In this document: positions 39,213-49,787 of the stretch, piece after piece
Layout of the letters: each line of letters begins with the position of its first letter
How positions within the stretch are numbered: position 1 is the stretch's first letter
From: Oscillospiraceae bacterium
Lineage (GTDB): Bacteria > Bacillota > Clostridia > Oscillospirales > QAMX01
Length of the DNA: 64,000 bases
Direction of reading: 5' to 3'
Assembly (NCBI GenBank): GCA_015067675.1
Contig: SVMB01000009.1
Coordinates: 1-64,000, forward strand
The notes under the pieces: model-generated
Told to the model about the DNA's origin: nothing
Database searches by the model: none
Seen by the model: the letters and a program-made list of their open reading frames with translations, nothing else
Made by a program: the position numbers and the translations under genes

Positions 39213-40193
39213 ATGAAAGCCCGCATTGCCATCAACGGTTATGGAAACCTCGGTCGCGGCGTCGAAGCCGCCCTGTCCCTCTGCCCCGATATGGAGCTGA
39301 CCGCCATCTTCACCCGGCGTGATCCCGCCTCCATCAAGCCCAACACACCCGGTGTGCGCGTGCTCGATGCCGCCAAGGCTGCCGATTACGCGTCTGAGAT
39401 CGATCTGATGATCCTCTGCGGCGGCTCTGCCACCGACCTGCCGGTTCAGGGACCCGCCTTTGCAGCCAACTTCCATACCATCGACAGCTTTGACACCCAC
39501 GCGGACATCCCCGCCTACTACGCCAAGATGGATGCCGCCCTCAAAGCCTCCGGCAAGCTGGGCATCATCTCCGTCGGCTGGGATCCCGGCCTCTTCTCCG
39601 TCAACCGTATGATGGCCGGCGCCATCCTGCCCGACGGTCAGGACTACACCTTCTGGGGCCGCGGCGTCAGCCAGGGCCATTCCGATGCCATCCGCCGCAT
39701 CAAAGGCGTGAAGAAGGCCGTCCAGTACACCGTTCCCGTCGAAGAAGCCGTCGCTTCCGTACGCTCCGGTTCCTGCCCGACACTCACCACCCGTGATAAG
39801 CACCGCCGTGAATGCTACGTCGTTCTCGAAGAGGGCGCCGATGCCGCCGCCGTAACCGAGGCCATCGTGACCATGCCCAAGTACTTCGCCGACTACAATA
39901 CCACCGTCAACTTCATCTCCGAGGAAGAGTTTGACCGCAATCACCGTGCCATGCCTCATGGCGGCTTCGTGCAGCGCAGCGCCCATACCGCCGAGGGCAG
40001 CACGCAGATGATCGAATTCTCTCTGAAGCTTGGCTCCAATCCCGCCTTCACCGGCAGCGTGCTGGTGGCTTACGCCCGTGCAGCCCTGAAGATGGCCGCC
40101 CGCGGCGAGTCCGGCTGCCGCACCGTCTTTGACGTAGCCCCCGCCCTGCTCTCTCCCCTCTCCGGCGAAGAGCTGCGTGCAAAGCTTCTGTAA
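39213..40193 (+). CDS. ddh: meso-diaminopimelate dehydrogenase
   Basis: ARIAINGYGNLGRGVE; SVGWDPGLFSVNR; FWGRGVSQGHSDAIRRIKGV. Confidence 0.92.
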   Translation: MKARIAINGYGNLGRGVEAALSLCPDMELTAIFTRRDPASIKPNTPGVRVLDAAKAADYASEIDLMILCGGSATDLPVQGPAFAANFHTIDSFDTHADIPAYYAKMDAALKASGKLGIISVGWDPGLFSVNRMMAGAILPDGQDYTFWGRGVSQGHSDAIRRIKGVKKAVQYTVPVEEAVASVRSGSCPTLTTRDKHRRECYVVLEEGADAAAVTEAIVTMPKYFADYNTTVNFISEEEFDRNHRAMPHGGFVQRSAHTAEGSTQMIEFSLKLGSNPAFTGSVLVAYARAALKMAARGESGCRTVFDVAPALLSPLSGEELRAKLL

Positions 40194-40204
40194 TCTCATT
40201 TTTC

Positions 40205-40242
40205 CGGAGCGCCGTGCATTTTCGGCGCTCCGTTTTTTTTTT
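40205..40242 (+). terminator. Intrinsic terminator after ddh
   Basis: GGAGCGCCG-TGCATTTT-CGGCGCTCC-GTTTTTTTTT. Confidence 0.88.
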
Positions 40243-40314
40243 GTGCAGCCCCTTGCATTTACGTGCCAGCTGTGCTATCCTGTACCTAACCCAATGAAAG
40301 GCAGGCTTTTTTTC

Positions 40315-41421
40315 ATGGAATTGCGCCGCGTTCTGCTCAAACAGGATGATTATGAATGCACCGAACGTTTCCGCTGGTTTGAAGATGGACGGGAGGATGA
40401 CTGTTCCCATTCCACGGTTCGCACTACCAACACACGCTATAATTCCGGATTCTTAAACTCCGTCATGCTCGGCGGCGTCGGTACCCCGCCGGAATATCGC
40501 CGCTCCGGCCTTGTCCGCCGTACGTTCGATGAGGTTTTCCGTCTTGCCCATGAAACCGACTGGGCAGTCAGCGTTCTGCATCCTTTTTCCTTCTCCTACT
40601 ACCGCAAATTCGGCTATGAGCGCGTCAGTGATCACCGGATTCTGGAGTTTCCGATGGCTGCACTGGAAAACTTCCCCCGCTGCCCGGATTTTGTAAGACT
40701 GGGAAGCGATCCTGCCGATGCCATCGAGGTTTTCAATCGCTTCACCGTCGGCCGAAACCTCAGCTTCCTGCGCTATGATGCACGCTATTACACCCAGGAA
40801 AACGGCCGCGTCATCTATGTGCGCTATCGTGACGGCAAGCCGTCAGCCTATCTGACCCTCTCCCCCGAGAAGCACTTTGAGATCAACCGCTCCGTCAGCG
40901 ATTGCCTGCGGGTCATCGAATTTGCCTTCATCGACCGCGAAGCGCTCATCGACTGCCTGGGCTTCCTGCGTATGTACGAGGGCGAGCTTACCACCATCCG
41001 CATCGAAAACTGCGCCATGGCACCGGAGATCGAGACGCTGCTCCGCCATTACTCGCCGGTATTCTGCCGGGTCGTTCCCGATATTGCCCTTCGCGTCATT
41101 CGTCCCGACGCAGTGCTTGCCATGCGCGACTATCCAAAGGCCCGCGGTCACTTCACGCTGCAGGTTGAGGATTCCCTCGACCTCACTGCCGGTACCTTCG
41201 ATGTGGAATACGCAGACGGAAAAGCCCAGGTGCGCCGCATCACCGGCTGCAATGCCGATATCGTCACCACCGCGCCGTCTCTTGCTCCGCTGCTCTACGG
41301 CTTCGAGCACTATACGCCCGAGCTCGCCGCCTATCTGGAAGGCGTCAAGGTCAACAATCCCGAAAGCGACTTCTTCCGGGCATTCGGCAAACAGCGCAAC
41401 GGCGTGTTTGAGCACTTTTAA
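40315..41421 (+). CDS. GNAT acetyltransferase, Eis-like (GNAT + SCP2-like C-terminus)
   Basis: NSVMLGGVGTPPEYRRSGLVRRTFDEVFRLAHETDWAVSVLHPFSFSYYRKFGYERV. Confidence 0.87.
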   Translation: MELRRVLLKQDDYECTERFRWFEDGREDDCSHSTVRTTNTRYNSGFLNSVMLGGVGTPPEYRRSGLVRRTFDEVFRLAHETDWAVSVLHPFSFSYYRKFGYERVSDHRILEFPMAALENFPRCPDFVRLGSDPADAIEVFNRFTVGRNLSFLRYDARYYTQENGRVIYVRYRDGKPSAYLTLSPEKHFEINRSVSDCLRVIEFAFIDREALIDCLGFLRMYEGELTTIRIENCAMAPEIETLLRHYSPVFCRVVPDIALRVIRPDAVLAMRDYPKARGHFTLQVEDSLDLTAGTFDVEYADGKAQVRRITGCNADIVTTAPSLAPLLYGFEHYTPELAAYLEGVKVNNPESDFFRAFGKQRNGVFEHF

Positions 41422-41433
41422 ACGCCTCTGCTG

Positions 41434-41470
41434 CGGCCCGATGCGAATTTTCTCGTATCGGGCCGTTTTT
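41434..41470 (+). terminator. Intrinsic terminator
   Basis: CGGCCCGAT-loop-ATCGGGCCG-TTTTT. Confidence 0.82.
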
Positions 41471-41525
41471 GTCATTTCATGAGCTACCAAAACGCGGTAT
41501 TCCGTGCAAAACAACCGGAACAGGA

Positions 41526-41554
41526 TTGACAAATCAGGAATGTTATGGTATACT
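41526..41554 (+). promoter_or_regulatory. Promoter TTGACA-17-TATACT of the mntP unit
   Basis: TTGACA 41526-41531, TATACT 41549-41554. Confidence 0.8.
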
Positions 41555-41561
41555 AACATTC

Positions 41562-41682
41562 GTGTGAGGGAGTAGCAAGCGTGCTGCACGTAGCAAGTCA
41601 ACATACTGACCGTTTTCGGTCTGGCTTGTTTCAAATTGCGAGACTCATGTATAACTGTGAAGCTATACATGGAGTCTTTTTT
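41562..41682 (+). ncRNA. yybP-ykoY (manganese) riboswitch with expression-platform terminator
   Basis: GAGGGAGTAGCAAGC...AGTCAACATACTGACC core; terminator AGACTCATGTATA...TATACATGGAGTCTTTTTT at 41641-41682; mntP downstream. Confidence 0.8.
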
Positions 41683-41756
41683 ATTTGCCAAAGACTGCCA
41701 GGTATGGTTTTGTGCCGTACCCGGCATTATTTTTATGTATTCGGAGGATACACACT

Positions 41757-42347
41757 ATGCAGCTCGGATTCACGTTCTTTTTCACCAGTATCATGCTGGG
41801 CGTCGGACTGGCGATGGACGCCTTCTCCGTCTCTCTGGCCAACGGCCTCAACGAACCGAAGATGAAGAAGCGCAAGATGTGCGGCGTGGCAGGCGTCTTT
41901 GCTTTCTTCCAAGCATTGATGCCGATGCTGGGCTGGGTGTGTATCCATACCATCGTGCAGTATTTCTGCGCTTTTGAAAAGCTCATCCCCTGGATTGCGC
42001 TGGCACTGCTGGGCTACATCGGCGGCAAGATGCTCTATGAGGGTATCAAGAACCGTTCAGACTGCGACGAGGAACGCAAAGGCGTTGGCTTTGCAGCCCT
42101 CCTGGTTCAGGGTATTGCCACCTCGATTGACGCCCTGTCGGTAGGCTTCACCATTGCCGAATACGGCGCCGCGCAGGCACTGCTGGCAGCCGTCATCATC
42201 GCCGCCGTCACCTTTGTCATCTGCATGGGCGGCCTCTACATCGGCAAAAAGGCCGGTACCAGGCTTGCCTGTAAGGCAGGCATCCTGGGCGGTGTAATTC
42301 TCATCGCCATCGGCCTCGAGATTTTCATCACCAGCTTCATCGGTTAA
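41757..42347 (+). CDS. mntP: Manganese efflux pump MntP
   Basis: MLGVGLAMDAFSVSLANGL; ATSIDALSVGFTIAEYG. Confidence 0.95.
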   Translation: MQLGFTFFFTSIMLGVGLAMDAFSVSLANGLNEPKMKKRKMCGVAGVFAFFQALMPMLGWVCIHTIVQYFCAFEKLIPWIALALLGYIGGKMLYEGIKNRSDCDEERKGVGFAALLVQGIATSIDALSVGFTIAEYGAAQALLAAVIIAAVTFVICMGGLYIGKKAGTRLACKAGILGGVILIAIGLEIFITSFIG

Positions 42348-42374
42348 TCACGATTGCAGCTCATACATACAAAA

Positions 42375-42416
42375 AACAGACCTGTTGGGAAAGATTTCTC
42401 GTCCCACAGGTCTGTT
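42375..42416. terminator. Bidirectional intrinsic terminator
   Basis: AACAGACCTGTTGGGA-loop-TCCCACAGGTCTGTT. Confidence 0.8.
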
Positions 42417-42421
42417 CTGTT

Positions 42422-43411
42422 TTACAGTTTCACTCGTTCGTCCGCGGTATACAGATTATCCCACTCCGAGGCTTTCATCTTCCGGGTCAGCGCCCATTCA
42501 AGTCCTTTCTGGCAGCGTTCCCGTTCCAGCGAGTAACTCATGCCGTGGGTAGCTTCGTCCACGATGATCAGCTTTTTCGCTGTCCTGCACGCAGGATACG
42601 TGTGATCCGTCGTCTCCGTCATCGGCACGACGCCGTCCTTTGCACCGTGGATAAACAGCACCGGGATTTTGCAGCGCTCGAGCTCCTTTTCCGGAGACAC
42701 ACTGCGAAAATCCACGCCCGTCACCATCCGCGAGATCATCTCCGCACAGGGCAGGATCAGCTTCGCCGGCAGATGATACCGCTTGTCCAGCGTATAGGCA
42801 AACTGATTCCACAGGGAACTGTAGCCGCAGTCGGCAACCGCCGCGCAGACATTGTCGGGCAGCGACAGCCCCAGCGTCATCATCACCGTCGCCGACCCCA
42901 TCGAGATGCCGCTCAGGATAATCGGGAACTCGTCGCCGAACTCACCGTTGACCCAGTGAATCCACTCCACCAGATCCCAGCGTTCCAGCACGCCGAAGCC
43001 GATGTATTTGCCCTCGCTGCCGCCGTGAGAACGCTGATCGATCACCAGCAGATTGGATTTCGTGGAATAGTAGTACGGCACTGCCGCACCGTAATCCCGC
43101 AGTCCTTCCGAATGGTAGCCGTGCACGCAGATCACCGTACGCTCCGCTTCCGGATGCGGCAGAAACCAGCCTTCCAGCCGCAGCCCGTCCCGGCTGAATA
43201 CATAAACCCTGCGCGGATTCTGCTCCATGAACCACTCCCTGCCCGCTTTGATCTGCTGCAGGGTTTCCTCCCATACGGGACTGCCGTCGCCGTCGAAGGG
43301 TTTGTGGTTCTTCGGCCTCACCATGGCTATGCGAAACATCGCAATGGCCGCGCCGAATACCGCAGCAATTGCCAGTACAACTAAAATGCCCAGAATACTC
43401 CAGAACATCAC
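42422..43411 (-). CDS. Alpha/beta hydrolase with N-terminal TM
   Basis: TVICVHGYHSEGLRDYG; ILSGISMGSATVMM (GxSxG); IPVLFIHGAKDGVVP; EATHGMSY. Confidence 0.9.
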   Translation of the reverse strand: MMFWSILGILVVLAIAAVFGAAIAMFRIAMVRPKNHKPFDGDGSPVWEETLQQIKAGREWFMEQNPRRVYVFSRDGLRLEGWFLPHPEAERTVICVHGYHSEGLRDYGAAVPYYYSTKSNLLVIDQRSHGGSEGKYIGFGVLERWDLVEWIHWVNGEFGDEFPIILSGISMGSATVMMTLGLSLPDNVCAAVADCGYSSLWNQFAYTLDKRYHLPAKLILPCAEMISRMVTGVDFRSVSPEKELERCKIPVLFIHGAKDGVVPMTETTDHTYPACRTAKKLIIVDEATHGMSYSLERERCQKGLEWALTRKMKASEWDNLYTADERVKL

Positions 43412-43445
43412 ATCACTCTCCGTTCTGCCAATGCGCCTGACCGGT

Positions 43446-45557
43446 TCAGGTTTCCTCCCACCAGACGCGGCCGTCCTGCTTGTGGACGCTGACGGTCTTG
43501 CCGCAGATGCGGCGGCTCATGTGCAGTTCTTCAATCACGTCGGGGATGTGCGGCTCCACCCGATAACCGGCAGGCACAGTTGCGTCTGCACAGATGCCGC
43601 AGAGCACTTCCGTAATCACCGCCGTCGGCGAGCAGGCGAAGGGATGCAGGAACGACGTATTCCACTTCTGATCCTTGCCCCAGGCCTCAAAGCAGGTCGT
43701 GGCGCCCTCCCGCAGCATGTTAACCCAACCGTGCTCAGTCTCGTTGACCAGCAGCTCATAAACCAGATCGTACGCACCGATGCGGCCCAGACCCTGCAGC
43801 AGGAAATGGGTGGTGTAGACGCCGCAGGAAAGACCCTTCTCCCTGATGAACTCCACGGTGCGGGGCAGCGCCTCGTCCTTTTGCAGGCCGAAGTACAGCG
43901 CAAAGAGCTGCGCATGCAGCGACGAATGTTCGCTGACCACGCTGTCCACATAAAGGCCGGTCTCCTCACGGTAGAAGGCACGGTTGAAGGCTTCTCTGTA
44001 CTGCTCATAGCGCTTGGGCGCGTCGATGCCGAGGATCTCCTCCATGCGCTCCAGCGTCTGCACAGCGCCGATGAACTGGGCGTTGATGGCGTTGTGACAG
44101 CCCAGCGTTCTGGGGGGCTGGGTCAGCACGAAGTCGTAGTTGTCGCGGAGATTGTCCGGCCAGTCCACCAGATTCCACTTGTCGTTGGCAGACCACAAAA
44201 GGCCGTTGTCGCCCAGATACTGCTCGTAATGCTCGACAATCCGCTTTGCGACCGGATAGTAGCTTGCCAGTTTTTCCTGATCTCCGTCATGATAGTAGGT
44301 ATACAGCGCCATATTGCCCCAGAACAGGGAAGAGTCGGCAATTTCCTGCATGAACGCACCGGGAGAAACACCCAGAAGCGCGGGACAGAAGGGATCTGTC
44401 TCCGCAAACTGCTCCAGTGCCTTGTGTACCAGCTCCGTGCCGTCGGTCAGGATCATCTGCGCACGGGAGGTCACAATCGCGTCTCCCAGATACTGACCCT
44501 TTTCACGGGTCGGGCAGTCCAGATAACCGTCCTGTATACCGTAGCGCACCGTCTCCCGGCACAGCTCAAAGATTTTGCCCAGCCACGGATCACTGGTCGA
44601 GAACGTGCACACGCTGTCGTCCGCCGGATAGTGGCGCACCACCGCGCAGATGTCGGTCAGCTCTACATCCTCGTCCGTCACGATCTCGGCGTAGCGGAAG
44701 CCCTTGTATTCATAGGGTTCCCAGCACTCCTCGCCGGAGCCTGCAAGCTTCCATGTCTCCTTGTAATTGCACTTGCAGCGCATCTCCCAGCGCACGCTGC
44801 CGTCGTCATTAAGCTCTTCGGCGCTGTAAACCGTCAGGAGCTTACCCTTCGCGCCTTTGGCCTTCAGCCGCAGGGAGCCGGTGATCTCCTGCCCCATGTC
44901 CACAAAGATTTTGCCGGGCGCACGCTTCTCCACCAATACCGGACGCTTCTCATAGACCGCAAGCATCTTCGACGGCTGCTCACGCATGACATGATCGGAG
45001 TACAGCGCAGGGACGAGTCTGTCCCAACCGGAATCGTCAAAGGTCAGTATGTTCCAGTTTTCATTCCAGAAGCTGCTGTCGAAGTTTTCCATGTACTGGG
45101 TCATATAGCCGACCCAGTTGCCGTGGCGGGCATGGTTGATGCAGTATTTCCAGTCAAGCGGAAGCTCAGCGTCCCCGGCTGTCAGCTCCGCTGCCAGACC
45201 AAAGCGGTCGTCACCGCTGTTCCAGACGCGGTTGATCTCGCCCTGATAGTAGATATGCGCCGCCAGAACATGACGGCCTTTGGTGAGGGTCAGCTCGTAG
45301 GTATTGTAGAAGTAGTCAAAGGCAAAGCCGGGAGCCGGGCCGATGCCCTGAAACACGCCGTCCACGTAGAGCTTGTAGCAGTCATCCGCGGTTATACGCA
45401 GAGTTGCCTGTGTATCTTCTGCGATCTCAATGACCGCGCGGCACAGAACATGCAGATTGCAGTAGGCACTGGCGCGACGATTGTAATTTGTAAACGCACG
45501 TCCCAGATGCTCGTGGGGACGCCGCTCGGCAAATGCGGGAATGGTCAGCATTTTCAT
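43446..45557 (-). CDS. Alpha-L-rhamnosidase-like (GH78-type) protein
   Basis: GYLDCPTREKGQYLGDAIVTSRAQM; ATTCFEAWGKDQKWNTSFLHPFACSPTAVI; GGAGGAT RBS before MKMLTIPAF. Confidence 0.82.
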   Translation of the reverse strand: MKMLTIPAFAERRPHEHLGRAFTNYNRRASAYCNLHVLCRAVIEIAEDTQATLRITADDCYKLYVDGVFQGIGPAPGFAFDYFYNTYELTLTKGRHVLAAHIYYQGEINRVWNSGDDRFGLAAELTAGDAELPLDWKYCINHARHGNWVGYMTQYMENFDSSFWNENWNILTFDDSGWDRLVPALYSDHVMREQPSKMLAVYEKRPVLVEKRAPGKIFVDMGQEITGSLRLKAKGAKGKLLTVYSAEELNDDGSVRWEMRCKCNYKETWKLAGSGEECWEPYEYKGFRYAEIVTDEDVELTDICAVVRHYPADDSVCTFSTSDPWLGKIFELCRETVRYGIQDGYLDCPTREKGQYLGDAIVTSRAQMILTDGTELVHKALEQFAETDPFCPALLGVSPGAFMQEIADSSLFWGNMALYTYYHDGDQEKLASYYPVAKRIVEHYEQYLGDNGLLWSANDKWNLVDWPDNLRDNYDFVLTQPPRTLGCHNAINAQFIGAVQTLERMEEILGIDAPKRYEQYREAFNRAFYREETGLYVDSVVSEHSSLHAQLFALYFGLQKDEALPRTVEFIREKGLSCGVYTTHFLLQGLGRIGAYDLVYELLVNETEHGWVNMLREGATTCFEAWGKDQKWNTSFLHPFACSPTAVITEVLCGICADATVPAGYRVEPHIPDVIEELHMSRRICGKTVSVHKQDGRVWWEET

Positions 45558-45746
45558 GGAAATATCCTCCATCGTCTCGATTTCCTTTCTCTTATCATAT
45601 GACAAACCGTCCAAAATGTCAATGCGCTGAGCGCAATTCGTTTTTCATGCGGAGCATCTTCTTGCATTCGTGCAGATAATCCTGTATAATAGGCAGTATG
45701 GGAAAATTTCCCGTTTTGATCTGTTTTTTTCCGAAAGGATGTCCAA

Positions 45747-46970
45747 ATGAACAACTGGAAAACACGTTTTTTCACCATCTGGACCGGTCAGGCCTTTTCG
45801 CTGCTGGGATCCAGCCTTGTGGACTTCGCTCTCATCTGGTGGCTGACGGAAACCACCGGATCTGAGCGGATTCTGGCCTTTTCAAGCCTGCTGACGCTCC
45901 TGCCCCGCATGATTCTGGGCCCCTTTGCCGGTTCTGTCATCGACCGTCTCAACCGAAAAACCGTCATGATTCTCGCCGACGGCGCCATCGCTCTGGTAAC
46001 AGTCGCGCTGATTCTGCTGTTTCATTTCCGGGCAGAGTCCGTGGCGCTGGTACTGCTTGTATTGCTGCTGCGCTCTCTTGGCAGTATGTTTCATCAGCCC
46101 GCTATGAAATCCGCCACCGCCCTGCTGGTACCCGAGCAGCATCTGGCCCGCATCGGCGGCATCAACCGCATCCTCACCGGCGCCATGAACATCGTCGCAC
46201 CCGTCGCCGGCGCCATGCTCATCTCAGCCTTTGACGTCAAAGCCGTTCTCCTGATCGACGTCGTCACGGCGCTCATCGCCGTGGGAACGCTTTTCTTCTC
46301 CAGCGTCCCCGATCCCCGCGTCTCCACCGCTCAGAAAAGCGCCTCCATCCGCCGCGAAACCCTGGAAGGCCTGCGGTATGTGCTCAATACCCGCAGCCTG
46401 ATCTTCGTAGTTGGTACCTGCACGCTGGCCAATTTCTGCGTCGGCCCCACGGAAGCATTCAAATCGCTGATGGTCACCTCCGTCTTCGGCGGCGGCGTCA
46501 TGGAGCTTTCCTGGATCACTGCAGCCTGCGGACTGGGTCTTGTCAGCGGCGGTGTCATCATGGGACTCTGGGGAGGCTGTAAACGCAATCTCGTCACCAG
46601 CGGCATCGGCTGGGGCGGCGTGGGCGTCTGCTATGCCGCCATCTTTTTCCTTCCGATCACCAATATCTGGTGGCTCGTCGCAGCCTTATACATCGCCAAC
46701 ATCTTCATGGCCATCGGCTGCGCAGGCCTTGACGCCTTCTATGAAACCAAGGTTCCGCAGGAGTACCACGGCCGTGTGTTCTCCGTCATCTCCACCATCG
46801 ACAATACCACCATTCCCATCGGATTGCTGGTCGCGGCCATCTTCGGTGAGCTTGTCCCCATCCGCCTCTGGTATCTGATCACCGGCATTCTTCACGTCGG
46901 ACTGTTCCTGTTCTGGATGGGTTCCCGTGAACTCAAACGCGCGGAGGAAACACCCTCCGAAGCGGCTTAA
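45747..46970 (+). CDS. MFS transporter (drug-efflux type)
   Basis: FSLLGSSLVDFALIWWLTETTGS; RMILGPFAGSVIDRLNRKTVMILAD. Confidence 0.92.
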   Translation: MNNWKTRFFTIWTGQAFSLLGSSLVDFALIWWLTETTGSERILAFSSLLTLLPRMILGPFAGSVIDRLNRKTVMILADGAIALVTVALILLFHFRAESVALVLLVLLLRSLGSMFHQPAMKSATALLVPEQHLARIGGINRILTGAMNIVAPVAGAMLISAFDVKAVLLIDVVTALIAVGTLFFSSVPDPRVSTAQKSASIRRETLEGLRYVLNTRSLIFVVGTCTLANFCVGPTEAFKSLMVTSVFGGGVMELSWITAACGLGLVSGGVIMGLWGGCKRNLVTSGIGWGGVGVCYAAIFFLPITNIWWLVAALYIANIFMAIGCAGLDAFYETKVPQEYHGRVFSVISTIDNTTIPIGLLVAAIFGELVPIRLWYLITGILHVGLFLFWMGSRELKRAEETPSEAA

Positions 46971-46997
46971 TATACCATTATTTCAGGAGGTTTTCTC

Positions 46998-47981
46998 ATG
47001 GCTGCCAACGTACGTTTCGGTATCTTCACCGATCTGCATGTGGATATCATGCATGACTGCGAGGCGCGCCTGCGCGTGTTCCTCGATGCCTGCCGTGAGG
47101 CAGATGTGGACTTCATCATTCAGCTGGGCGATTTCTGCTATCCCGACGAGGATCGCCGCTGCCTGTGCCTGCCCGAAAAGCGCCCGGTCAACATCGAAAA
47201 CGCGCTCAACTATCCCACCTATGCTGACAAGGCCGCTATTCTCTCCCTCTACCGTGACTTCGAAAAGCCGTCTTATCATGTCATCGGCAACCACGATCTG
47301 GATATGTGCTCCACCCAGCAGATGCTGGATTTCTTCGGCAGTAAGCAGAGCTACTACAGCTTTGACTGCGGCGGCATCCACTTCGTGGCGCTGGACGCCT
47401 GCTACTACTACGCCGACGGCGCCTATCATCACTATGATAACGGCCGCTACTTCGACGTCTCCTACGATAAGCCCCAGCCGCTGCCCTTCCTGCCGCCGGA
47501 AGAGCTTGCATGGCTCGAGGCAGACCTGGCTTCAGCCAAATATCCCAGCGTGCTCTTCTCCCATCAGCCGCTGCTGGGTAAGCGCGGCGTGAAGAACCGC
47601 GAACTGTTGGCTCCCATCATTGACAATGCCCCCAACCGCGTCATCCTCTCCGCCAACGGGCATCTGCACAAGGATAACATCCAGCGCATCGGCGAGACCT
47701 GGTACTGGAACGTCAACTCCATGTCCAACTACTGGCTTGACCGCAAGTACGAAACCATGCGCTACACGCCCGCCATTGATGAGAAGTACCCCAACATCAA
47801 GTATGTCGCGCCCTATGAGGACGCGCTCTTTGCCATCGTCACCATCACCGACGGCGTCATCGATATCAAGGGACGCCAGAGCCGCTTCGTCGGCCCCACT
47901 CCCGCCCAGCAGGGCTATCCCATGCACGACTGGGACGATATCATCTCTCCGTCCATCACGAACTTCAACGTAAGCTGGTAA
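46998..47981 (+). CDS. Calcineurin-like metallophosphoesterase
   Basis: FGIFTDLHVD; DFIIQLGDF; HVIGNHDLD; SANGHLHKD. Confidence 0.93.
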   Translation: MAANVRFGIFTDLHVDIMHDCEARLRVFLDACREADVDFIIQLGDFCYPDEDRRCLCLPEKRPVNIENALNYPTYADKAAILSLYRDFEKPSYHVIGNHDLDMCSTQQMLDFFGSKQSYYSFDCGGIHFVALDACYYYADGAYHHYDNGRYFDVSYDKPQPLPFLPPEELAWLEADLASAKYPSVLFSHQPLLGKRGVKNRELLAPIIDNAPNRVILSANGHLHKDNIQRIGETWYWNVNSMSNYWLDRKYETMRYTPAIDEKYPNIKYVAPYEDALFAIVTITDGVIDIKGRQSRFVGPTPAQQGYPMHDWDDIISPSITNFNVSW

Positions 47982-47987
47982 AACCAA

Positions 47988-48023
47988 AAGAGTCTGCGGC
48001 CGGACATCCGGCCGCAGACTCTT
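47988..48023. terminator. Bidirectional intrinsic terminator (17-bp perfect stem)
   Basis: AAGAGTCTGCGGCCGGA-CA-TCCGGCCGCAGACTCTT. Confidence 0.85.
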
Positions 48024-48024
48024 T

Positions 48025-48819
48025 TTATCTCGACAATAAATAAACAGTATACCCATGGCTTTCCCGGTATCCCAGCTTTTCCGCCAGATCCACGCTGATG
48101 CGCGACGCCGCATCCCAGGCAGGGTATATCCCGTCGTCCAGACAGGCCAGAATCATCGCCGCCGCGCAGGCTTTCGCCAGCCCGCGCCGACGATGCTGCT
48201 CACGCACGTCCACTTCCAGTTCCAGCGCATACCGATACCCCGGCACACCATCAAAACGGGTGTAAGTCGAGCACCCGCCGAGGATCTCGTTGTTTTCGAT
48301 GACCAGAACGCCCTTTGCGTAACTGTCGTAATGCTCCCAGTCTCGGAAGTTGGATACAAAATCCCAAAGCTCCCGGTCATGGCGGCAATATTCAAACAGC
48401 GCCCGGTTCATCGGCACCAGCGTTACCCCTTCCGGCACGGCCTGCGCATACCGCGTGAGCACCTTCCGGTCAAAGACCGTGTCGTGACGGATCGCATACC
48501 GCTCGGCACGCACGGCTTTTTCACCCCATACCTCGCGCAGCAGCGCATCCCAGGCTTCATCCTGCGGGTACACCAGCCAGAACCCGGCAAGCTCAGTGAG
48601 CTTTTCCAGCAGCTCCTGCGCACCGGGCGATGCCGCGTCGCCTGCCGGGAAGCCAAATTCGCCCACCCGCAGCAGGCAGACTTTCGGATTCTCCTCAGCA
48701 TCCGCCCATGCTTTTCCCGAATAACCGTCAAAGTAGGTCTTAACGAGACTCATCCCGTAGGGTTTTTCCGCAAACAGCGGTTCCAGCACCCGGCGATTGT
48801 CGTGTTTTATCTCAATCAT
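48025..48819 (-). CDS. GNAT N-acetyltransferase
   Basis: ALELEVDVREQHRRRGLAKACAAAMILACLDDGIYPAWDA. Confidence 0.85.
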   Translation of the reverse strand: MIEIKHDNRRVLEPLFAEKPYGMSLVKTYFDGYSGKAWADAEENPKVCLLRVGEFGFPAGDAASPGAQELLEKLTELAGFWLVYPQDEAWDALLREVWGEKAVRAERYAIRHDTVFDRKVLTRYAQAVPEGVTLVPMNRALFEYCRHDRELWDFVSNFRDWEHYDSYAKGVLVIENNEILGGCSTYTRFDGVPGYRYALELEVDVREQHRRRGLAKACAAAMILACLDDGIYPAWDAASRISVDLAEKLGYRESHGYTVYLLSR

Positions 48820-49730
48820 AATGTTATCTCTCCGCAGCGGCAGCACCGCTCCATAATCTCTCTGTACTTCTCCGGCGCCTGTTCATAGGCAGGACGATAA
48901 TAGGCCGCCCATTCGCGCCACTGCTCTGCCGTCTGGTCGCCGTCGTTTTCATAGGGAGGACGACAGGTGTAGGTGGGATACTCCTGTACCAACGTAAAGC
49001 CCAGCTTCTTTGCAATCGCCTGTGAGCCCTTGTTTGCCGCGACGCAGAGCCAGTCAAGTTCCCGGATACCATGCCGGAACCAGTAATCCGCCGTTGCCGC
49101 AGCGGCAATAGCGCCCAGACCCCGGCGGCGGTGCCGGGCATCGGTCACGATACCGATGGCAGCCCGGTCGCCGATGACGCAGTCGGTCACCGACCAGGAC
49201 GCCAGCACATTCCCCTGACGGACAACGAACCCTGCACCCCGTGCAAAGTAGTTGTCCCGTCCCCAGTTGTCCACCCAGTGCCGCAGCGCATCGTGATTCT
49301 CAATGGACGCGTCCTCCAACAGCTCCCGCGTCACCGGTTCCAGCACATAGCCATCCGGCAGATGGGCCGCGTAATCGGTGTAGAGGAGCTTCTGCGCCGT
49401 GAGCCTGCGGCGCATATACCGGCGCAGCCAGGGATTGGGATGCCATTTCTCCGTGCAGCTCTCCCATTCGGCGCTGTCGGGATAGACAACCTCCCACTCG
49501 TCCAGCACATTGCACCTGATGTCCTCAAGCACTGCGGCATTTGCCACGGAACCCGCCACCACCGTCGTCTCGGTGGTGCGCATCACCAGCGCCGTGGGTT
49601 TTTCCCGGCTGTCCACCCAGACTTCGCCGGGATTGGTGCGGCCAAGGGTTGCAAACACGCTGAGCTCCGCCGAACAGTCGGTGATCAGAGGACGCGCGAT
49701 ATCATATTCCAAAGGATTGAGAAGTATCAT
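48816..49730 (-). CDS. GNAT N-acetyltransferase
   Basis: IGIVTDARHRRRGLGAIAAAATADYWFRHGIRELDWLCVAANKGSQAIAKKLGF; ATGA overlap with the next GNAT. Confidence 0.87.
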   Translation of the reverse strand: MILLNPLEYDIARPLITDCSAELSVFATLGRTNPGEVWVDSREKPTALVMRTTETTVVAGSVANAAVLEDIRCNVLDEWEVVYPDSAEWESCTEKWHPNPWLRRYMRRRLTAQKLLYTDYAAHLPDGYVLEPVTRELLEDASIENHDALRHWVDNWGRDNYFARGAGFVVRQGNVLASWSVTDCVIGDRAAIGIVTDARHRRRGLGAIAAAATADYWFRHGIRELDWLCVAANKGSQAIAKKLGFTLVQEYPTYTCRPPYENDGDQTAEQWREWAAYYRPAYEQAPEKYREIMERCCRCGEITL

Positions 49731-49787
49731 CGTTATTCTCCTGTTTTTTCACATTTTGCACGCTTCATCGAGCCCAATCACAGCCCA